A stretch of 64,000 nucleotides of DNA from DATLGB01 sp963724135 (GTDB lineage: Bacteria; Actinomycetota; Thermoleophilia; Solirubrobacterales; Solirubrobacteraceae): assembly GCA_963724135.1 (NCBI GenBank), contig CAVRTA010000002.1, forward strand, positions 62,001-126,000, written 5' to 3'. How positions within the stretch are numbered: the stretch's first letter is position 1; each line of letters starts with the position of its first letter. The position numbers and the translations under genes were made by a program. Below, in pieces: positions 28,483 to 38,569 of the stretch. The notes under the pieces were generated by a model. The model saw only the letters and a program-made list of their open reading frames with translations. It was not told the origin of the DNA and ran no database searches.

Positions 28483-30130
28483 TTGACCCGACGCAAGACC
28501 CGAATCGTCCTCTTCTCGACGTCCGTGCTGATAGCGGGGATGGTCGCCTTGTTCGGGCAGGCGCTGCTCGCCAGCCTCGGCACCGAGCGCGATGCCGCCA
28601 AGCAGCGCTTCGGCGACGAGGCGAAGGTCTCCTCGGCGCTGATCTCTTCGATCTTCAACTCGACGACCACGCAGGCGCAGCAGCAGCTCTCCAAGCGCTT
28701 CGGCGGCAGGCTCGACACGGCCAGGCTCGACCGCTACGCCCGCCGCAGCCGGCTGCGCTACATCGTCGTGCTCGACGCCAGGGGCGCGACGCTGGCAACG
28801 AGCACTGGCGCCGACGCCGTCCGTCCTCGGTCCGATCGCCGAGGGTCCACGGCATCTCGAGGACGTCCTCGCCGGCGCGCCGTGGCGCCTGTCGGGCGTC
28901 ACATCAGGCAAGGCCGCCGAATACGTCACCAGGCTCGAGGCCGCCGACGGGTCCGAGCGCGTGATCGTCCAGGGCTTCCCGCTGCAGCTCATCTCGGAGT
29001 TCGTCGGCAACACCCTGGCCGAGCTGCCGAACGCCGAGAAGGAGCAGGCGCTGGTCGTGGACGACCAGGATCGCGTGATCGCCGCCGCGGGGGCGCGCGC
29101 GCCGGTGGCCGCCACGGCGCCGGAGGTGGGCGAGGGGCGCGACAAGGTCGAGTCGCGGGTCAAGAACACGCAGTGGCGCGTCAGGCTGTCGCAGAAGCGC
29201 AGCGACCTCTACGCCGGGTCGGGCGCCACCATCCAGTGGCTGGTCCTGGTCGCGCTCGCGCTGGCCGGCCTGGTCGCCGTTCTGCTGCTGCGCCGGGCGA
29301 TGGACCAGGCACGTGACATCGAGGCGGCCAACGCCGACCTCGCGCTCGCCAACCGCGACCTCGAGCTCACCAATCTCGAGCTGAGCCGCTCGAACTCGGA
29401 GCTCGAGCAGTTCGCGTCCGTGGCCTCGCACGATCTGCAGGAGCCGCTGCGCAAGGTCCAGGCCTTCGGCGACCAGCTCGAGTGCCGCTACGGCTCCGAG
29501 CTCAACGACGAGGCGCGTGACTACCTGCAGCGCATGCGCAGCGCGTCCTCACGCATGTCGACCCTGATCGACGACCTTCTGCGCTTCAGCCGCGTCACCA
29601 CCCAGGCCAAGCCGCACGTCCCGGTCGATCTCAACCGCATCGCACGCGAGGTCGTCGCCGATCTGGAGGCCCGCGTCGCCGAGACGGGCGGCCGGGTCGA
29701 CGTCGAGCCGCTGCCGGCCGTCCAAGCCGACCCGACGCAGATGCGCCAGCTGCTCCAGAACCTGATCGCCAACGCGCTCAAGTTCCACCGGCCCGACGTT
29801 CCGCCGGTCGTGCGGATCGCCGCGGCGCAGGCGTCCGTCGGCGGTATGGCCGCCTTCACCGTGTCCGACAACGGGATCGGCTTCGAGAGCGCGTACGAGG
29901 AACGCATCTTCCGCGTCTTCGAGCGTCTGCACCCGCGCGACATCTACGCCGGCACGGGAATCGGGTTGGCGCTGTGCCGCAAGATCGCCGAGCGTCATGG
30001 CGGCACCATCACCGGCGAGGGCCGCCCCGGGGAGGGCGCGACCTTCACCGTCGCGCTGCCCGCCGCGCAGTCCACGGGCAACGGCCGTCCCGCGGACGCC
30101 GTGCGCGCACCGGCGCCGGCGCATGCCTGA
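28483..30130 (+). CDS. Membrane sensor histidine kinase (one apparent frameshift)
   Basis: A 548-residue kinase after repair of one extra G near 28823. Two membrane segments (residues ~7-30 and ~255-276, IQWLVLVALALAGLVAVLLL) bracket an extracytoplasmic sensor of ~220 residues. A coiled linker (EAANADLALANRDLELTNLE) leads to the HisKA box EQFASVASHDLQEPLRKVQA (phospho-His). The ATPase domain follows: LLQNLIANALKFHRP (N box), VSDNGIGFESAYEERIFRVF (G1/F) and GTGIGLALCRKIAERHGG (G2). The SHDLQEPLRKV form is that of phytochrome-related kinases, which usually pair with small Rcp1-like regulators, as here: the next gene overlaps by 8 bases. The TTG at 28483 is the likely start. Confidence 0.86.
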
Positions 30131-30575
30131 CCGCAAGCCGATCACGATCCTCCTCGCCGACGACGACGAGGACGATCGGCTGATGACGCGCGACGCCCTG
30201 CGCGACGCGCGGCTGCACAATCCGCTGCGCACGGTGACGGACGGCATCGCGCTGTTGCGGTACCTGCGCCGCGAGGGTGAGTACGCCGATCCGGCCGAGT
30301 CGCCGCGTCCCGGGCTGATCCTGCTCGATCTCAACATGCCACGCAAGGACGGGCGCGAGGCGCTGCGCGAGATCAAGGGCGATCCGGAGCTGCGTGCGAT
30401 TCCCATCATCGCCCTCACCACGAGCAAGGCCGAGGAGGACGTGATCCGCACCTACGACCTCGGCGTCAACTCGTTCATCACCAAGCCGGTGACGTTCCTC
30501 GGGCTGGTGGAAGTGATGAAGGTGCTCTCGCGCTACTGGCTCGAGATCGTGGACCTGCCGCCGGAGGATCGCTGA
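30123..30575 (+). CDS. Single-domain response regulator (Rcp1-like)
   Basis: A 150-residue stand-alone receiver domain. The acidic pocket is ILLADDDEDDRLMTRDAL, the phosphoacceptor Asp is in PGLILLDLNMPRKDGREAL, the switch Thr is in IIALTTSKAEEDV, and the Lys is in VNSFITKPVTFLGLVEVM. No output domain is present, as in Rcp1 partners of phytochrome-like kinases. It overlaps the kinase stop by 8 bases and the diguanylate-cyclase/phosphodiesterase gene start by 1 base, so it probably links the kinase to the c-di-GMP enzyme next door. Confidence 0.9.
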   Translation: MPDRKPITILLADDDEDDRLMTRDALRDARLHNPLRTVTDGIALLRYLRREGEYADPAESPRPGLILLDLNMPRKDGREALREIKGDPELRAIPIIALTTSKAEEDVIRTYDLGVNSFITKPVTFLGLVEVMKVLSRYWLEIVDLPPEDR

Positions 30576-32673
30576 TGGGTCCGGTTCGGGTCCTCGTGGT
30601 CGACGACGACGAGGACGACATCCTCATCACGCGCGGGCTGCTGCGCGAGGTCGAGGGCATCGACTACGAGGTCGAGGCGGCGCTCGGCGTCTCCGAGCTC
30701 GAGCTGATGCTGCCGCGCAGGGCGCATGACGCCTATCTCGTCGACTACCGCCTCGGCGTGCAGAACGGGCTCGACGTGGCGCAGCGGATCATCGAGGTCC
30801 ATCCCTACGCGCCCGTGATCATGCTCACCGGCACCGACGACCGCGCGCTCGACGTGCGCGCCGGCGAGCTCGGCATCGCCGACTATCTCGTCAAGGGCAC
30901 GCTCGACCCGCGCACGCTGGAGCGCTCGATCCGCTACGCCGTCAAGCACCAGCGCGCACTGCGGGCACTCGCGCAGTCCGAGGAGCGCTACGCGCTGGCG
31001 CTCGCGGGCGCGAACGACGGCCTGTGGGACTGGGACATCCGCGCCAACAGCATCTATCTCTCGCCGCGCTACAAGGCGATGCTCGGCTACGGACCGGAGG
31101 CCATCGGCGGCGATCCGCAGGCGCTGTACGAGCTCATCCATCCCGAGGACCGCGAGGGCCTCCAGAACGCGGTGGCCGAGCACCTCGAGGGCCGGACCGA
31201 GCACTGCGAGCACGAGTACCGCATGCGCACGGCGCGCGGCAACTACCGCTGGATGCTCACGCGCGGGCTTGCGGTGCGCGCCCCCGACGGCCGTCCGCTG
31301 CGACTGGCCGGGTCACAGACCGACGTCACCGAGCGCAAGGTCGCCGAGCTCCAGCTCCAGCACGACGCGCTGCACGACTCGCTGACCGGACTCCCGAACC
31401 GCGTGCTCTTCCAGGACCGCCTCGAGCACGTCGTCAGGCGCTGCCTGCGCCTGGAGGGGGCCGCGGCGGTCCTGTTCCTCGACCTCGACCGCTTCAAGGT
31501 CGTCAACGACTCGCTCGGGCATCTGGTCGGCGACGACCTGCTCGTCGAGGTGGCCGAGCGTCTGCTCGCGGCGCTGCGCCCCGGCGACACGGTGGCGCGT
31601 CTCGGTGGCGACGAGTTCACCATCCTGCTCGAGGACCTCGCCGACTTCGAGGAGGCGCAGGCGATCGCCGATCGCGTTCTCGCGACGCTCGAAGAGCCGT
31701 TCCGGGTCTCCGGCCAGGACCTCTACCTCTCGGCGTCGATCGGCATCGCCATGGTGCCTCCGGGCGCGACGCCGGAGGAGGTCATCCGCGACGCCGACGC
31801 GGCGATGTACCGCGCCAAGGGTGAGGGCCGCAACCGCCATGCGCTGTTCGACACGGCCCTGCACCAGGCCGCGCTGGCGCGGCTCGACGTGGAGACGCGC
31901 ATGCGCCGCGGGCTCGCGCGAGGGGACCGGGCTCCACGTCGCCTACCAGCCGATCGCCGACGTCGCGTGCGGCCGGCTGCGGGGCTTCGAGGCGCTCGCA
32001 CGCTGGCGTGATCCGGACGGACACACGATGGCGCCGGACGAGTTCATCCCCGTGGCCGAGGAGACCGGGATGATCGCGACGCTCGGAGAGCTCGTGCTGC
32101 GCGAGGCGTGTCGCCAGCTCGCGGAGTGGCGCCAGGGCAACCCGCACGCCGGGTCGCTGACGATGGCCGTCAACATCTCCGGTCGCCAGCTGCTCGAGCC
32201 CACCGTCGCAGAGCACGTGCGCAGCGCGCTCAGCGATCACGGCATCGAGCCCGAGGCGCTGCGGCTCGAGATCACCGAGACGGCGGCGTCGTCGGACTCC
32301 GGCGCGGTCCACGCCGCCCTGGAGCGGCTCTACGCCGACACCGGCGTGCGTGCGCACCTCGACGACTTCGGGACGGGCGCGGCGTCGCTGACCGTCCTGC
32401 GCGGCTTCCCCGGGGACGCACTCAAGATCGACCGCTCGTTCGTGGACTCGATGGGCACCGACCCCGGCGCCTTCCAGATCGTGCGCGCGGTCGATCGCGC
32501 TCGCGCATGAGCTGGGGATGAGCGTGGTCGCAGAGGGAGTCGAGATGGAGTGGCAGCTCGACCTGCTGCGCGAGATGCGGTGCGAGTATGCGCAGGGTTA
32601 CCTGCTCGCCCGCCCGCTGGACGCGGACGCCGCCGGCAGGCTGGTCGCCGCGGGAACGCTCGCAAGCAGCTAG
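30575..32673 (+). CDS. Response regulator with REC-PAS-GGDEF-EAL domains (two apparent frameshifts)
   Basis: A 698-residue c-di-GMP signalling protein after repair near 31923 and 32493. Receiver at residues 1-125: VRVLVVDDDEDDILITRG, phospho-Asp in DAYLVDYRLGVQNGLD, Lys in DYLVKGTLD. PAS/PAC at ~135-260: GLWDWDIRANSIYLSPRYK, RLAGSQTDVTERKVAELQLQ. GGDEF at ~265-430: canonical RLGGDEFTILL with an RxxD inhibitory site RPGD five residues before. EAL at ~440-698: FEALARW, AVNISGRQLLEP, LRLEITETAA, HLDDFGTG, ALKIDRSFVDS, VVAEGVEMEWQ, YAQGYLLARPLD. All catalytic residues I can check are present in both halves, so synthesis and hydrolysis are both possible. It is the last gene of a three-gene operon. 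Confidence 0.9.
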
Positions 32674-32691
32674 TACCCTTACGCGACGTAA

Positions 32692-33582
32692 GTGACTGCC
32701 GAGTGGCTGGGACTCCTCGCGTTCGTCGTCCTGGCGCTCGCTCTCGATCTGCGCCCGTCGGCGCGGGCGGCGCCGTCGCTGCGCGGCGCGATCCTGTGGT
32801 CGGTCGTCTGGACCGTCCTCGGTCTGCTGTTCGCCGTCGTCCTGCTCGCCATCGGCCAAAGCACGAGCGACGTCGGCGACTACCTGTCCGGCTTTCTGAT
32901 CGAGAAGTCGCTGTCGCTGGACAACCTGTTCGTCTTCGCGATCCTGTTCACGTTCTTCGCGGTCCCCGAGTCCGAGCGCCAGCGGGTGCTCGTGCTCGGC
33001 ATCGCGGGCGCGATCATCCTGCGCACGATCTTCATCGTGGCCGGGGTCGCGATCCTCGACGCCTTCGACTGGTTCACCTACGTGCTCGGCGCGCTGCTGG
33101 CCTTCACCGCCTACGGCGTCTGGCGCCACGGCGACGAGGAGCTCGACCCCGAGGACACGCGCGTGATGAAGATCGTCCGCCGGGTCGCCCCTCGCAACGC
33201 CTCCAACCTCATGCTGGCGCTGCTCGCCGTGGCCGGCTTCGACCTGATGTTCGCGATCGACTCGATCCCGGCCATCTTCGCCATCACCCGCGACACGTAC
33301 ATCGTGTTCGCGGCCAACGCCTTCAGCCTCCTGGGCATGGTCAGCCTCTACTTCCTGCTCGACGGCCTGCTGGCACGCTTCCGCTATCTCCAGCAGGGCC
33401 TCGCCGTGATCCTGGGCTACGTCGCGCTCAAGCTCCTGCTCGAGGACTTCGTCCACCCGCCCGAGTGGGTCAACCTCGTCGTCGTCGTCGGCACGCTGAC
33501 GGTGGCCGCGCTGATCTCTATGCGACGCGAAGCCGCCGACGCGGCGGAGTCGCCCGCAGCTCCCGCACCACCGACTGGATGA
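32692..33582 (+). CDS. TerC/Alx-family membrane protein
   Basis: A 296-residue membrane protein with about eight hydrophobic segments. The two family motifs are present: FLIEKSLSLDNLFVFAILF and LLAVAGFDLMFAIDSIPAIF, each with acidic residues inside the membrane that are thought to bind metal. Family members export Mn2+ or help metalate exported proteins. GTG start, 18 bases after the c-di-GMP gene. The first bases upstream are too few for a manganese riboswitch. Its 3' end overlaps the convergent helicase gene by 65 bases once that gene's frame is repaired. Confidence 0.87.
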   Translation: MTAEWLGLLAFVVLALALDLRPSARAAPSLRGAILWSVVWTVLGLLFAVVLLAIGQSTSDVGDYLSGFLIEKSLSLDNLFVFAILFTFFAVPESERQRVLVLGIAGAIILRTIFIVAGVAILDAFDWFTYVLGALLAFTAYGVWRHGDEELDPEDTRVMKIVRRVAPRNASNLMLALLAVAGFDLMFAIDSIPAIFAITRDTYIVFAANAFSLLGMVSLYFLLDGLLARFRYLQQGLAVILGYVALKLLLEDFVHPPEWVNLVVVVGTLTVAALISMRREAADAAESPAAPAPPTG

Positions 33583-35663
33583 GCGCCTCGGACTCGTCGC
33601 GCGCGGCCGTCGGTGACGGCCCCGACGATGCCGCGCTTGCGGGCGATCAGCTCGACCATCGTCTCGTCGATGGTCTGCGCGGCCAGCAGGTACCAGGCGG
33701 TGACCGACTCGTCCTGACCGATGCGGTGCAGGCGGTCCTCGGCCTGGTCGTGCATCGCCGGGGTCCACTCGAGATCGAGAAAGGCGACGTTCGACGCACG
33801 CGTGAGCGTGATGCCCTGTCCGGCGATGCGCGTCGCGCAGACGATCAGGTCGCCGCCGCCGGCCTGGAAGCTCTGCACGGCGGCCTCGCGCTTCTCGACC
33901 GGGTCGTCGCCGACGATGTGCAGCGCGTCCGGGAAGCGCTTGAGGAGGTGCTCCTGGACCTCGCGCGAACCCGAGAAGACGACCAGCGGCTCCTCCGACT
34001 CGCGGAAGTCGTGGATCCAGGCGAGCGCGGCCGACAGCTTGCCGCGCGAGGCGAGGCGGCGAAGGACGTTGAGCTGGGCGAGGCGCTCGGCGCGCAGCGT
34101 GGCAGCGACCCGCGCCTCGAGCTCTGACAGCTCCAGCGGCTGCTCCCGCAGCCAGGTGATGACGTCCTCCTCCGCCTGCCGGTACTCGCGCTCGTTGTCG
34201 AGCGCGACCGGCACGACGACCTGGCGCTTCGGCGGCAACTGCGGCAGCACCTCGCTCTTGAGACGTCGCACGAAGCAGCGCCGTCGCAGATGCCAGTGGA
34301 TGCGTTCCTCCGCGCCTGCGCCCTGGAAGCGGCGTGCGAACTTCGCGCCCGACCCGAAGTCCTCCAGCCGGCCGATGATGCGCAGCTGGGCGATCAGCTC
34401 CTCGGGGTGGTTCATCACCGGCGTCCCGGTGAGGGCGAGCCGGAACGCGTCGGGCCTGAGCGCGTTGGCGAGCTTCCTCGTGGCGGCCGTGCGCTTGGCG
34501 CGCGGGTTCTTGACGTAGTGGGACTCGTCGAGGATCAGCGCCCTGGGCTCGCGCAGCGCGAGCCGCGCGTGGTGGGCGTGGACGATCTCGTAGTTGAGGA
34601 TGGTGATCTCGGCCCCGTCGTCGGGCGCGAGCGCCGTCCCGGAGATGATCCGGACGCTGCGGTGGGGGAGCCAGCGCCGCGTCTCCCGCTCCCAGTTGAG
34701 CTTCAGGCTCGCCGGGCAGATGACGATCGCCGGGTAGGCGCCGTCCTCCTCCAGCGCCGCGAGCGCCTCGATCGTCTTGCCCAGGCCCTGCTCGTCGGCG
34801 ATGAACGCGTGCCGTGCCTCGAGCACGTAGCGCACGCCGGCGCGCTGGAACGGTCGCAGCTCGCCGCCGAGCCGATCCTCGCACTCCAGGGGGGGCGCCT
34901 CCTTCGCGCGCGAGCGCCGGACCTCGTCGACGGCGACCGCGTGCTCGCGGCGCAGGTCCTGCAGCGCGACGCGCGCGTTCGCCGCGACGTCGATCTCGAA
35001 CGTGCGCAGGTAGTGCTCGAGCGGCTCGAGCAGGTAGGGGTCGATCGGCAGCGTGCGCCCGTGCGACTCCGCGGCGGGCAGCGCGAGGAAGGGCGCGATC
35101 GTGTCGGGATCCCAGTTGACCTCGAGCTTGAACCGCGGCTCGCCGACGCTCTGCGAGTAGACGAGCGTCGCCGGGGCCGGCATCCGGCTCACGAGCAGCC
35201 CGCGCTGGCAGCGCTGCGCGCGCTGGTCGAGCCGAGCGCCCGGGAGCTCGTCGAGCAACCGTGCCGCCTCCTCGCTGAAGGGGACGAGGTCGCCGTCGGC
35301 GAGCTCCGCCAGCTCCTCGGGCAGCTCGCCGGCGATGCGCTGGAGGATGAAGACGCCGGCGCCCTTGCGCCTGCCGGCGCTGACGCGGCCCACCCAGCCG
35401 GTGACGACCCGCCCGAGCCACTCCGTGACCTCGTCGGTGGCCGTGAGCCAGTCGTGCTGCTCGAGCGTGCCCTTGACGTACGGCGCGGTGGCGTCCGCGC
35501 GCGGGACCCACCACTCGCGTGCCTCCCAGTCGAAGCGACGGCCGGGGATCGCGCGCACGCTGTCGACGACGTCGGGCCGGTAAGGGAACGCGAAGACCAC
35601 ATGGTCGTGGCCGTAGCGGTCCTGGCGCAGCGTTACATGGGGCGGCTCGCCGGCGACCTTCAA
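33518..35663 (-). CDS. SNF2-family DEAD/DEAH helicase, SMARCAL1/HARP-like (one apparent frameshift)
   Basis: A 714-residue DNA translocase after repair of one extra base near 33605. The N-terminal ~220 residues (FAFPYRPDVVDSVRAIPGRR, DWEAREWWVPRADA) resemble the small HARP-type module seen in front of annealing helicases. The SNF2 core has EADEQGLGKT-like IADEQGLGKTIEALAALE, VICPASLKLNWERE, ILDESHYVKNPRAKR (DESH box), LTGTPVMNHPEELIAQL, VVFSGSREVQEHLLKRF, IVCATRIAGQGITLTRAS and DRLHRIGQDESVTAWYLLA. Repair carries the frame to a TAG at 33518-33520. The TTG start at 35663 overlaps the stop of the upstream peptidase gene. Likely role: fork remodelling or repair. Confidence 0.85.
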
Positions 35664-36334
35664 CGCGCGCGGACCTCGTCCACGAGCGCTGCGATCAGGC
35701 GCGACTCCTGGTCGGCCTCGGGGTGCCACTGGACGCCCAGCGCGAACCGGTGGCCCGGCGCCTCCATCGCCTCCGGGAGCTCGTCCCCGTCGGACCATCC
35801 GGTGACGGTGAAGCCCTCGGCGACACGGTCGACGGCCTGGTGGTGATGCGACTTGACCGCGCTCGTGGCCGCGCCGGTTGCGCGCGCCGCGAGCGAGCCT
35901 TCGTCGAGGCGCACGCCGTGATCGCTCCAGCCGCCCGGCGTATGACGGTGGTCCTCGTGGCCGACGACGTCGGGCACGTGCTCGATCAAGGTGCCACCGG
36001 CGGCGACGTTGATCACCTGCATGCCGCGGCAGATCCCGAGCAGCGGCAGGTCGCGCTCGAGCGCGCGGCGGCCGAGCGCCATCTCGAAGGCGTCGCGCTC
36101 GGGATCCTCGCCGACGTCGACGCCGCCGGCGAGCACCAGTCCGTCGATGCGGTCGAGCACCTCGTCCGGGTTCTCCGTCGTGACCGGGTCGGGGACGAGC
36201 ACCACCGCCAGCGCGCCGGCGCTCTGGACGGCGAGCGTGTAGTCGCGCGGGAGCAGCACCGTCTCGAGGTCCCAGGGCCCGAACCGCGCGCGCTGGTGGG
36301 TCGCGCAGAGGCCGATCACCGGGCGGTCGGGCAC
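35660..36334 (-). CDS. Class-I glutamine amidotransferase-like hydrolase (peptidase C26 family)
   Basis: A 224-residue protein of the gamma-glutamyl-gamma-aminobutyrate hydrolase type. The catalytic Cys is in the elbow PLLGICRGMQVINVAAGGTL, the His-Glu pair is GHRFALGVQWHPEADQESRL, and the substrate region is KSHHHQAVDRV. Family members cleave gamma-glutamyl amides in polyamine or folate metabolism. GTG start at 36334 (VPDRPVIGLCATHQ). The gene is divergent from the CDF transporter with 24 bases between starts, and it overlaps the helicase start. Confidence 0.85.
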   Translation of the reverse strand: MPDRPVIGLCATHQRARFGPWDLETVLLPRDYTLAVQSAGALAVVLVPDPVTTENPDEVLDRIDGLVLAGGVDVGEDPERDAFEMALGRRALERDLPLLGICRGMQVINVAAGGTLIEHVPDVVGHEDHRHTPGGWSDHGVRLDEGSLAARATGAATSAVKSHHHQAVDRVAEGFTVTGWSDGDELPEAMEAPGHRFALGVQWHPEADQESRLIAALVDEVRAR

Positions 36335-36358
36335 CGGCTCAACCCTAGCCTTGAGCGG

Positions 36359-37720
36359 ATGAAGAGGGCCACCGTGGAGCGGACCGCCCGGCTGTCCGTC
36401 CTGGCGGCGGTGGTGCTCGTCACGGTCAAGCTCGTGACCGGCCTGATCACCGGGTCGCTCGGGTTGGTCGCCGAGGCCGCGCACTCCGGCACCGACCTCG
36501 TCGCGGCGCTGCTGACCCTGTTCGCGGTCCGCGTCGCGGGCCGCCCGCCCGATCGCGACCACCCCTACGGCCACGGCAAGGCCGAGCACCTCGCCGCGCT
36601 CGCCGAGGCGGTGTTCCTGGCGCTCGTCAGCGCGTTCATCGCCGTACAGGCCGGGCGGCGGCTCGCCGAGGGCGCCAACGCCGGTGACGTCGACGCCGCC
36701 TGGTGGGCCCTGGTCGTGCTCGGCGTGGTGATCGCGATCGACGCCTCGCGCGCCATCGTCTCGCGCCGCGTCGCCATTGCCGAGGGCTCGGCGGCGCTGG
36801 CCTCGAACGCGCTGCACTTCGCCGGGGATCTCCTCGGAAGCGTCGCCGTGCTCATCGGCCTGCTCTGCGTCCGCGCCGGCTACCCGGAGGGGGACGCGAT
36901 CGCCGCGCTCGTCGTCGCCGCGCTGGTGATCCTCGCCGCGGCCCGCCTGGCGCGCCGCAACGTCGAGGTCCTCATGGATCAGGCGCCGCCCGCCGCCGAG
37001 CAGGCCGCGCGCGAGGCGATCGTGCGGGACGAGCCGGGCGTCGAGGTCCGGCGCCTGCGCGTGCGCGAGGCCGGCGGCGCGCACTTCGTCGACGCGGTCG
37101 TCGGCGTCAGCCCCGATGCCGCGATCGCCCAGGGCCATGCCGCCGCCGACGCGGTGGAGGCCGCCGTGCGGCGCGCGCTGCCGCACGCCGACGTGGTCGT
37201 CCACGTCGAGCCGGGGGAGGCCCACGGCCTGCGCGAGCGCGTGCTCGCGGCCGCCATGGGCGTCCGCAACGTGCGCGAGATCCACAACGTGCGCGTGATG
37301 ACGGTCGACGGGCAGCCCGAGCTCTCGCTGCACCTCAAGCTCCCGGCCGACCTCTCGATCGAGGAGGCGCACGCGGTCACCACGGACGTCGAGCGCACGA
37401 TCCGGTCGGCCGTCCCGGAGCTGTCGGACGTGCACACCCACATCGAGCCGCTCTCGGTCCCGCGCGCCGGCGCCGAGCTCGAGGCGGCCGACGAGCGGGC
37501 GGTGATCGTCGCGGTCGTGCACGAGCTGACCGGGCGCCCACCGGAGCACCTGCGCATGCGCGCCGGGGAGCGCGGGCGCATCCTGGCGCTGCTAACGGTG
37601 TGCGTCGACGCCGATCAGCAGCTGCGTGCCGCGCACGACCTCGCGACCGAGATCGAGGAGGAGGTCATCCGCCGCGCACCCACGGTCACCGACGTCGTGG
37701 TCCACACCGAGCCGCGATGA
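36359..37720 (+). CDS. Cation diffusion facilitator transporter with extended C-terminus
   Basis: A 453-residue CDF metal exporter. Six membrane segments lie in residues 10-205. Metal-site residues are in LVAEAAHSGTDLVAALLTLF (TM2) and NALHFAGDLLGSVAVLIGL (TM5), with HPYGHGKAEHLAALAEAVF after TM2. The cytosolic part is about 250 residues, far longer than the usual ~90. It looks like two consecutive dimerisation modules (VRRLRVREAGGAHFVDAVVG and VRNVREIHNVRVMTVDGQPE...LSLHLKLPADLSIEEAHAV), followed by a third ferredoxin-like stretch. The metal is not predictable from this. The stop overlaps the acetyltransferase start. Confidence 0.86.
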   Translation: MKRATVERTARLSVLAAVVLVTVKLVTGLITGSLGLVAEAAHSGTDLVAALLTLFAVRVAGRPPDRDHPYGHGKAEHLAALAEAVFLALVSAFIAVQAGRRLAEGANAGDVDAAWWALVVLGVVIAIDASRAIVSRRVAIAEGSAALASNALHFAGDLLGSVAVLIGLLCVRAGYPEGDAIAALVVAALVILAAARLARRNVEVLMDQAPPAAEQAAREAIVRDEPGVEVRRLRVREAGGAHFVDAVVGVSPDAAIAQGHAAADAVEAAVRRALPHADVVVHVEPGEAHGLRERVLAAAMGVRNVREIHNVRVMTVDGQPELSLHLKLPADLSIEEAHAVTTDVERTIRSAVPELSDVHTHIEPLSVPRAGAELEAADERAVIVAVVHELTGRPPEHLRMRAGERGRILALLTVCVDADQQLRAAHDLATEIEEEVIRRAPTVTDVVVHTEPR

Positions 37721-38190
37721 CGACGACGGTCAGCCCCCTCGCCGAGGCCGACGTCGACGGCGTCGTCGCGCTGCTCGCCGAGCCGGGCGTCATGGAGTGG
37801 TGGGGAACGACGACCGCCAAGGACGTACGCGAGGATCTGGGCAGCGCCCTCGTAGTCGAGGTCGACGACGAGCTCGCGGGCTACGTCCAGGTCGACGAGC
37901 GCACGGAATGGGAGTGGCGCTCGGTCGAGTTCGACATCGCCATCGCCGACCGCTTCCAGGGGCGCGGCCACGGTCCCGCGGCGCTGCGCGCGGCGGTCCG
38001 GCACTTCGCCGCCCGCGGGCATCACCGCTTCGAGATCGCGCCGGCCGCGCGCAACGAGCGCGCGATCCGCGCCTACGCGAAGGTCGGGTTCAGACCCGTC
38101 GGGATCCTGCGTCAGGCCGGAAAGGTTCGTCCCGAGGATCCGTATGAAGACGATCTGCTGATGGACCTGCTGATCGAGGAGCTGATCTAG
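37717..38190 (+). CDS. GNAT-family N-acetyltransferase
   Basis: A 157-residue GNAT enzyme. Acetyl-CoA binding is in FDIAIADRFQGRGHGPAALR, with the later NERAIRAYAKVGFRPVGILR typical of aminoglycoside-6'-type and related small-molecule acetyltransferases. The substrate is unknown, and WWGTTTAKDV at the N-terminus resembles the AAC(6') group. ATG start overlapping the CDF stop (ATGA). The last 101 bases are overlapped by the convergent cupin frame. Confidence 0.82.
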   Translation: MTTTVSPLAEADVDGVVALLAEPGVMEWWGTTTAKDVREDLGSALVVEVDDELAGYVQVDERTEWEWRSVEFDIAIADRFQGRGHGPAALRAAVRHFAARGHHRFEIAPAARNERAIRAYAKVGFRPVGILRQAGKVRPEDPYEDDLLMDLLIEELI

Positions 38191-38554
38191 AGGCGAACGT
38201 GCGCAGCAGCTTGCTGAGCATGCGGTCCGGGAGGGTCTGCGCAGATCGGTTGAAGGCCAGCTTGCGGACGTACTCGGGGACGTGCCACTCCAGCGTGGTG
38301 CCGGCCCGGAAGTGGGCGGTGTCGCCGGGGCGCAGGGTGATCGTGTGCCCGTCGTCGTCGGTGACGTGGACCTCTCCCTCCAGAACCTCGATCATCTCGT
38401 CGCCGGCGTAATGCCAGCGGAAGCGGCCGGCGGTGCAGTCCCAGTAGTTCATCGAGACGCCGCCGATGCGCGACGCGTGCAGGTCCCAGCTGCGCGCGCG
38501 CGGCTGACCGGCGATCACGTCAGCCTCGCGGATGGGCGCGTCGTACCAGCTCAT
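38090..38554 (-). CDS. Cupin-domain protein
   Basis: A 154-residue protein with a cupin barrel: RFRWHYAGDEMIEVLEGEVH (motif 1) and LRPGDTAHFRAGTTLEWHVP (motif 2). The last ~40 residues (SAPRSAGPSADRLHTDPRDE) are low-complexity and lie antisense to the 3' end of the acetyltransferase gene. The natural stop may therefore be earlier, and this tail may reflect another sequence error. It is 15 bases upstream of the DNA ligase gene on the same strand. Confidence 0.75.
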   Translation of the reverse strand: MSWYDAPIREADVIAGQPRARSWDLHASRIGGVSMNYWDCTAGRFRWHYAGDEMIEVLEGEVHVTDDDGHTITLRPGDTAHFRAGTTLEWHVPEYVRKLAFNRSAQTLPDRMLSKLLRTFASRSAPRSAGPSADRLHTDPRDEPFRPDAGSRRV

Positions 38555-38569
38555 AGGTGGGAGGTCGGG

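Noticed and set aside
32674..32691. Manganese (yybP-ykoY) riboswitch upstream of terC
   Set aside because: Only 18 bases separate terC from the preceding gene, too short for that RNA.
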